From: an uncultured Bacteroidales bacterium
GTDB taxonomy: Bacteria; Bacteroidota; Bacteroidia; Bacteroidales; P3
DNA length: 47,771 nt
NCBI GenBank assembly: GCA_900318665.1
Contig: ONLQ01000014.1
Coordinates: forward strand, 1 to 47,771
Reading direction: 5' to 3'
Within the stretch, counting starts at the first letter, position 1. Every line of letters begins with the position of its first letter. This document shows positions 44,163 to 47,771 of this stretch, piece after piece. Under the pieces are notes generated by a model that saw only the letters and a list, made by a program, of their open reading frames with translations, was not told where the DNA came from and made no database searches. A program made the translations under genes and the position numbers.

Positions 44163-44190
44163 CAGGTTTATGCAGAATTTCGTAAACTTG

Positions 44191-44198
44191 TATTTTTG
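44191..44198 (+). promoter_or_regulatory. Probable -7 element of the lipase-like lipoprotein gene
   Basis: TATTTTTG matches TAnnTTTG and lies 69 nt before the ATG at 44268. The -33 region has GTTTA, a near match to TTTG. Confidence 0.45.
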
Positions 44199-44267
44199 TT
44201 TTATAGGCAAACGCCACTGCCAACAAGCCAAAAACCACTATCAACCAACCAATTAAAGCCCACGCTC

Positions 44268-45698
44268 ATGAAAACACGTTTCCTCGCAAGCCTGTTCCTT
44301 ATAGCCCTCGCATTCGCCGCCTGCAACAAAGACGACGACAAAAACGCCAAAAACTCCAACACCACTCCCACCGTCCCGAAACAAAACCTCGTTGCCGAAC
44401 TCTCCACCGAGTCCTACACCCCCACCGAACTCTCCACCAACGTCACCGACGGACACATCTTCACATGGTATCTCGGCGATGAGACCTATATCAAGGCCTT
44501 TGCCGCCGCATTCCAAGTCATCAAAAACAACCGCCTCTTCATTCTCGACACCACTTTTGCCCACCGCAAAATCCTCATAGGCTACAAGCGCAACTGGGCC
44601 ATCGAGTCGCACGTGTTCACCTATCAGACCCTCTCCGCCAAAGGACAGCCCATCACCCTCTCCGCACGCGTATCCTTTCCCAACTCCACCGAAGGCCAGC
44701 CCCATCAGGTGCAAAGCCTCTCCCTCTGCACCCACTTCCTTATCCACGAGCACGCGCAGGCCCCCAGCCTCGAACTCTCGCCCTACACCATGCGCACCCT
44801 CTACAACTCCGCCGTTATCGAGCCCGACTTCGAAGGCTACGGCATCACCGCCGACCAGCCCTACCCAGGCTTCTCCTACGAAATCCTTGCCCGCCAGACC
44901 CTCGACTGTGCCCGCGCAGCCCTCCAGGTCATGAAAAACCACGGCGTGACATTCCGCCAGAACGGCCACAGCACCGTCTGGGGTTACTCACTCGGCACCC
45001 CCAACGCCATGGCCGTAGTCAAATACTACGACACCAAACTGCCACAAGACGAAAAAGACGCCATCCGCCTACAGTCAGGCTTCATGGGCTGCGGCCCCAT
45101 GCTCCTGCGCGACATGGTTGAATACTTCGACCAGAACCCCGACTTCGATGCCGGCGGCCTCGCCTATCTGCCCAGTTTCCTCGCCGCGCTCCCAGCCTCC
45201 GACTTCGGCGGCTACGACCTCATGGAATTCCTCCCCGCATGGATGCAAGACTACGTCATCACCGTCGAAGGAAAAGAAATGCAGTATATGGATGCCATTC
45301 GCCAGAACAAACTCACATGGTTCAGCCGTCCTACCTCGACCAAAAACGTCAAAGACAACCTCGCCGAGGATATGTGTACCCCCGACGGCCACCTCGACAT
45401 GACCAACCCAAAGACCAAAATCCTCCTCGACCTCATCGAGCGCTTAAGTTCGTGGGACAACTGGCTTCCACAAGAAGATGTCTATCTAACCCACTGCAAA
45501 GATGACAACTTCATACCCTACGCCCAGGCAGAGAAATTCTACGAGCAAAAGAAAGCCTCGTCCAAAATGCACTTCAAAGACGTCTCCTCCAAACCACTCG
45601 ACTCCATGATGGGTGCACACGCCGCCTCAACCGCCATGGACATCATCATCGCCATACTACACGAAGAACCCGCCGACTCTTACAAATACCTTCCATAA
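44268..45698 (+). CDS. Alpha/beta-hydrolase (secretory lipase-like) lipoprotein
   Basis: This 476-residue protein starts MKTRFLASLFLIALAFAACN, a lipoprotein signal with lipidated C19, then an acidic/Asn-rich linker as in surface-exposed Bacteroidetes lipoproteins. The serine hydrolase fold shows the nucleophile elbow GYSLG (S241), a candidate Asp in THCKDDNFIPY and His in MMGAHAAS near the C-terminus. It resembles secretory lipase/esterase-like proteins; the substrate is unknown. The ATG at 44268 was chosen over 44112, which lies upstream of the promoter box. A second lipoprotein gene follows after 45 nt. Confidence 0.8.
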   Translation: MKTRFLASLFLIALAFAACNKDDDKNAKNSNTTPTVPKQNLVAELSTESYTPTELSTNVTDGHIFTWYLGDETYIKAFAAAFQVIKNNRLFILDTTFAHRKILIGYKRNWAIESHVFTYQTLSAKGQPITLSARVSFPNSTEGQPHQVQSLSLCTHFLIHEHAQAPSLELSPYTMRTLYNSAVIEPDFEGYGITADQPYPGFSYEILARQTLDCARAALQVMKNHGVTFRQNGHSTVWGYSLGTPNAMAVVKYYDTKLPQDEKDAIRLQSGFMGCGPMLLRDMVEYFDQNPDFDAGGLAYLPSFLAALPASDFGGYDLMEFLPAWMQDYVITVEGKEMQYMDAIRQNKLTWFSRPTSTKNVKDNLAEDMCTPDGHLDMTNPKTKILLDLIERLSSWDNWLPQEDVYLTHCKDDNFIPYAQAEKFYEQKKASSKMHFKDVSSKPLDSMMGAHAASTAMDIIIAILHEEPADSYKYLP

Positions 45699-45743
45699 TC
45701 CCCTACTCCAAATGTCAATACTAACCAATAAACAAATACAAAA

Positions 45744-46250
45744 ATGAAAAAAATCCTCGCATTATGCCTCGTGGCACTCTTTGCCTTGCCCTTCGTCAGT
45801 TGCGAAAAAGATGACGACAAAGACAACAACAAGACCGAACAACGACAAGACACACCCGATGCCACCATGTTAGGCACACTATGGACCGCCGTTGTCAATG
45901 AAACCGACACCATCAATGACGAAGAAAGCGACACATCCTACGAAGTCAACTTCCAAGGAACCCTGTCATTCGAGTTCGTCAGCAAGACCAAGGCAAACAT
46001 CATCTATAATGTCGAGTGCTATATCGACGGCATACACACCCCACTGTTCGACATGACAGACACCGACGAGACGACCTACACCTACGATAACGCCACCAAG
46101 CAAGGCAGCATCACCTACGTCCACTACGACGAAGACGAAGAGCAAGACGTGACCGACATAATAGAATTCGCAATCGAAGATAACGAACTCCGAGCCGCCG
46201 TAAGCATCGACGGCGAAGAAAGCGAAATCCTGACATTCGTTCGCCAATAG
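45744..46250 (+). CDS. Small acidic lipoprotein
   Basis: This 168-residue protein starts MKKILALCLVALFALPFVSC, a lipoprotein signal with lipidated C20, followed by a very acidic stretch (EKDDDKDNN). The rest is a small beta-rich domain (LSFEFVSKTKANIIYNVECY, GSITYVHYDEDEEQDV). No named family is recognised. It shares its acidic post-Cys linker style with the upstream lipoprotein, so surface display is likely. It ends at a strong terminator. Confidence 0.7.
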   Translation: MKKILALCLVALFALPFVSCEKDDDKDNNKTEQRQDTPDATMLGTLWTAVVNETDTINDEESDTSYEVNFQGTLSFEFVSKTKANIIYNVECYIDGIHTPLFDMTDTDETTYTYDNATKQGSITYVHYDEDEEQDVTDIIEFAIEDNELRAAVSIDGEESEILTFVRQ

Positions 46251-46273
46251 TCCGCACCTGTCACAAAACCACC

Positions 46274-46322
46274 AAAAGACTAAACGAGAGCGCCCTAACG
46301 TACTCTCGTTTAGTCTTTTTTT
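46274..46322 (+). terminator. Intrinsic terminator after the lipoprotein pair
   Basis: A 13-bp stem GACTAAACGAGAG / CTCTCGTTTAGTC (46278-46290 and 46303-46315) with a 12-nt loop is followed by seven T's. It ends transcription before aguB. Confidence 0.85.
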
Positions 46323-46354
46323 CATCCCATTTCGGCTGAATGAGTTTTTTTTCG

Positions 46355-46362
46355 TACCTTTG
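46355..46362 (+). promoter_or_regulatory. Probable -7 element of the aguB promoter
   Basis: TACCTTTG, 30 nt before the aguB ATG at 46393, with TTCG (near TTTG) 20 nt upstream at 46331-46334. Confidence 0.55.
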
Positions 46363-46392
46363 CCTATTAAAGTACAAAACCAAAAATTTGCC

Positions 46393-47259
46393 ATGAAAGT
46401 CAAAGTTGGTATCATTCAGGCCGCCTGCGAAGCAGAAAACGCCATAAACATAGAACATTACACCGAGAAGATACGCAAACTCGCTGCCGAAGGCGCACAA
46501 ATAATCTGCCTCCAGGAGTTGTTTGCCTCGCTCTATTTCTGCGACGAAGAGCGCTATGTCAACTTCAAACTTGCCGAACCCATACCCGAAGGGCCCACCA
46601 CACAGCATTTCATGGCTCTCGCCAAGGAGTTGGGCGTAGTGCTGGTGTGCTCCATGTTCGAGAAACGTGCCGAAGGCCTCTACCATAACACCACGGCGGT
46701 GATTGATGCCGACGGGTCGTATCTTGGCAAATACCGCAAGATGCACATTCCCGACGACCCTGGCTACTACGAGAAATTCTATTTCACGCCTGGCGACCTG
46801 GGCTACAAGGTGTTCAAAACCCAGTTCGGCACCATAGGCGTGCTTATCTGCTGGGACCAGTGGTATCCCGAAGCCTCGCGTATCACCGCATTGATGGGCG
46901 CACAGATTTTGTTCTACCCCACGGCCATAGGCTGGGACGTGCGCCAGAACGAGGCCGACAACCGCGAGCAGTACGACGCATGGCAGACCATACAGCGCAG
47001 CCATGCCGTGGCCAACGGAGTGCCGGTGGTAAGCGTGAACCGCACGGGACGCGAGGGTGGAATGCAGTTCTGGGGCGGCTCGTTCATTACCAACGCTTTC
47101 GGCCGCGTGCTGTATCAGGCCCCGCACTATGACGAGGCGACACATATCGAGGAGTTAGACCTCGACCAAACCGACCACTACCGCCGCCACTGGCCCTATC
47201 TGCGCGACCGCAGAATAGACTCTTACTCGCCAATACTGAAACGGTATATTGACGAGTAA
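46393..47259 (+). CDS. aguB: N-carbamoylputrescine amidase AguB
   Basis: Nitrilase-superfamily enzyme converting N-carbamoylputrescine to putrescine. The 288-residue protein has the Glu-Lys-Cys catalytic set: ICLQELFASLYF (E), KYRKMHIPDDPGYYEKFYF (K) and IGVLICWDQWYPE (C). The family-typical WDVRQNEADNREQYDAW and GREGGMQFWGGSFITNAFG follow. The ATG at 46393 starts the family-conserved MKVKVGIIQAA. Its likely partner aguA follows after 63 nt. Confidence 0.93.
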   Translation: MKVKVGIIQAACEAENAINIEHYTEKIRKLAAEGAQIICLQELFASLYFCDEERYVNFKLAEPIPEGPTTQHFMALAKELGVVLVCSMFEKRAEGLYHNTTAVIDADGSYLGKYRKMHIPDDPGYYEKFYFTPGDLGYKVFKTQFGTIGVLICWDQWYPEASRITALMGAQILFYPTAIGWDVRQNEADNREQYDAWQTIQRSHAVANGVPVVSVNRTGREGGMQFWGGSFITNAFGRVLYQAPHYDEATHIEELDLDQTDHYRRHWPYLRDRRIDSYSPILKRYIDE

Positions 47260-47322
47260 TGCGGCAACCCGAGCATCTGAAAAATAGGCTGTAAAACAAA
47301 TATCCATACAAATATCCAAACA

Positions 47323-47771
47323 ATGACACCCAAAGAACTTGGATTCTTTATGCCTGCCGAATGGCATCGCCATGCCGCCACATGGCTAACTTATCCTCAC
47401 AACGAGGACTCTTGGCCCGGCAAAATTGAAACCATTTTCCCGTCGTACCACCTTTTTATCAAGACCCTTGCTGAAAGCGAGCGTGTGTATATCAACGTTC
47501 GCGACAAGGAGATGCAGGAGCAGGTGGCCTATTTCAAGAGCGAGGACAAGCTGATTGAGGCCCAGAGAATTGCGGAGCGGACCAACTTTGACGTGGAGAT
47601 GATGCGGGAGACGGGATTCTGCTCCGGCATCGAGAACTATTCCCGGCAGCTGAACTTCACGAAGGCGGGGGATCCGCCCTGTACCCTGATGGATTATTTC
47701 CCCCAGGAATTCCTGCTGATCATCGATGAGTCCCACATGACCATTCCCCAGATCGGCGGCATGTACAACGG
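47323..47771 (+). CDS. aguA: Agmatine deiminase AguA N-terminus running in frame into a UvrB fragment (chimeric ORF)
   Basis: The start (MTPKELGFFMPAEWHRHAAT) is a clear agmatine deiminase, with MPAEWHRHAATWLTYPHN and WPGKIETIFPSYHLFIKTL, and the enzyme fits right after aguB: agmatine to N-carbamoylputrescine. After about residue 61-66 (47503-47522) the protein changes to an internal piece of UvrB: QEQVAYFKSEDKLIEAQRIA, CSGIENYSRQL, TLMDYFPQEFLLIIDESHMT and PQIGGMYNG. The joined frame stays open to the window end. Real fusion of these two would make no sense, so a chimeric assembly join is likeliest. The aguA call is firm for the first 60 residues only. Confidence 0.85.
   Translation, partial: MTPKELGFFMPAEWHRHAATWLTYPHNEDSWPGKIETIFPSYHLFIKTLAESERVYINVRDKEMQEQVAYFKSEDKLIEAQRIAERTNFDVEMMRETGFCSGIENYSRQLNFTKAGDPPCTLMDYFPQEFLLIIDESHMTIPQIGGMYN
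47510..47771 (+). other. uvrB: UvrB internal fragment of probable foreign (Bacillota-like) origin
   Basis: The encoded stretch matches the UvrB region after the damage-binding hairpin, with SGIENYSR, LLIIDESH and IGGMYNG. Codon choice also shifts: AGA and CGG for Arg, CCG/CCC for Pro, ATC-ATC for Ile, unlike the CGC/CGT style of the neighbouring genes. The left edge is uncertain by about 15 nt because of shared sequence around GACAAGGAGATGCAGGAG. Confidence 0.85.

Noticed and set aside
47323-47771. Genuine AguA-UvrB fusion protein
   Set aside because: Both parts are incomplete at the join, UvrB starts in mid-domain, codon use changes, and the position is at a contig end.

Overview
The window looks like a contig from a gut-type Bacteroidales (Bacteroidota) genome. 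Promoters match the Bacteroidetes form (TTTG, about 20 nt, TAnnTTTG). There is a PorT-type component of the type IX secretion system (T9SS), a giant secreted protein with a T9SS C-terminal sorting domain, several outer-membrane barrels and a Bacteroidetes-style Tgt. About thirty genes are supported, and most lie on the minus strand. No rRNA, tRNA, CRISPR array or prophage was recognised.

Region by region: 1-530 is the 5' part of a minus-strand outer-membrane barrel gene, divergent from hydG (680-2071, H-cluster maturase of [FeFe]-hydrogenase). A bidirectional terminator separates hydG from a minus-strand run at 2183-7947: family 2 glycosyltransferase, ECF sigma factor, barrel protein, GNAT acetyltransferase, ElbB, DUF853 ATPase. 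tgt (8206-9369) diverges from it. From 9370 to 23928 lie a barrel protein and two giant secreted repeat proteins (about 2304 and 2090 residues) built from InlB-B-like repeats. A 1.26 kb non-coding stretch with direct repeats and hairpins follows, then a 2600-residue cyclic beta-1,2-glucan synthase-like protein (GT84 plus GH94). Its start is abutted by a REP-associated tyrosine transposase (RAYT) flanked by GC-rich palindromes that reappear next to tgt.

From 33811 to 44029 is ordinary chromosome: an ABC permease; a compact housekeeping operon (YggS, YitT, rpe, rlmI, folE, lolA-like, tsaB, in transcription order); a HAD phosphatase; ansA and porT with overlapping ends; and a coiled-coil lipoprotein. 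The right end carries two plus-strand lipoprotein genes and the putrescine genes aguB and aguA.

The most striking anomaly is at the very end. The aguA reading frame changes in frame, near 47500-47525, into an internal piece of UvrB that looks Bacillota-like. A chimeric assembly join is the likeliest explanation. The most interesting biological systems are the RAYT with its REP-like palindromes, the tandem giant repeat proteins (with homopolymer tracts upstream of surface-protein genes), and the glucan synthase. None of these is clearly a new class of system on sequence alone.
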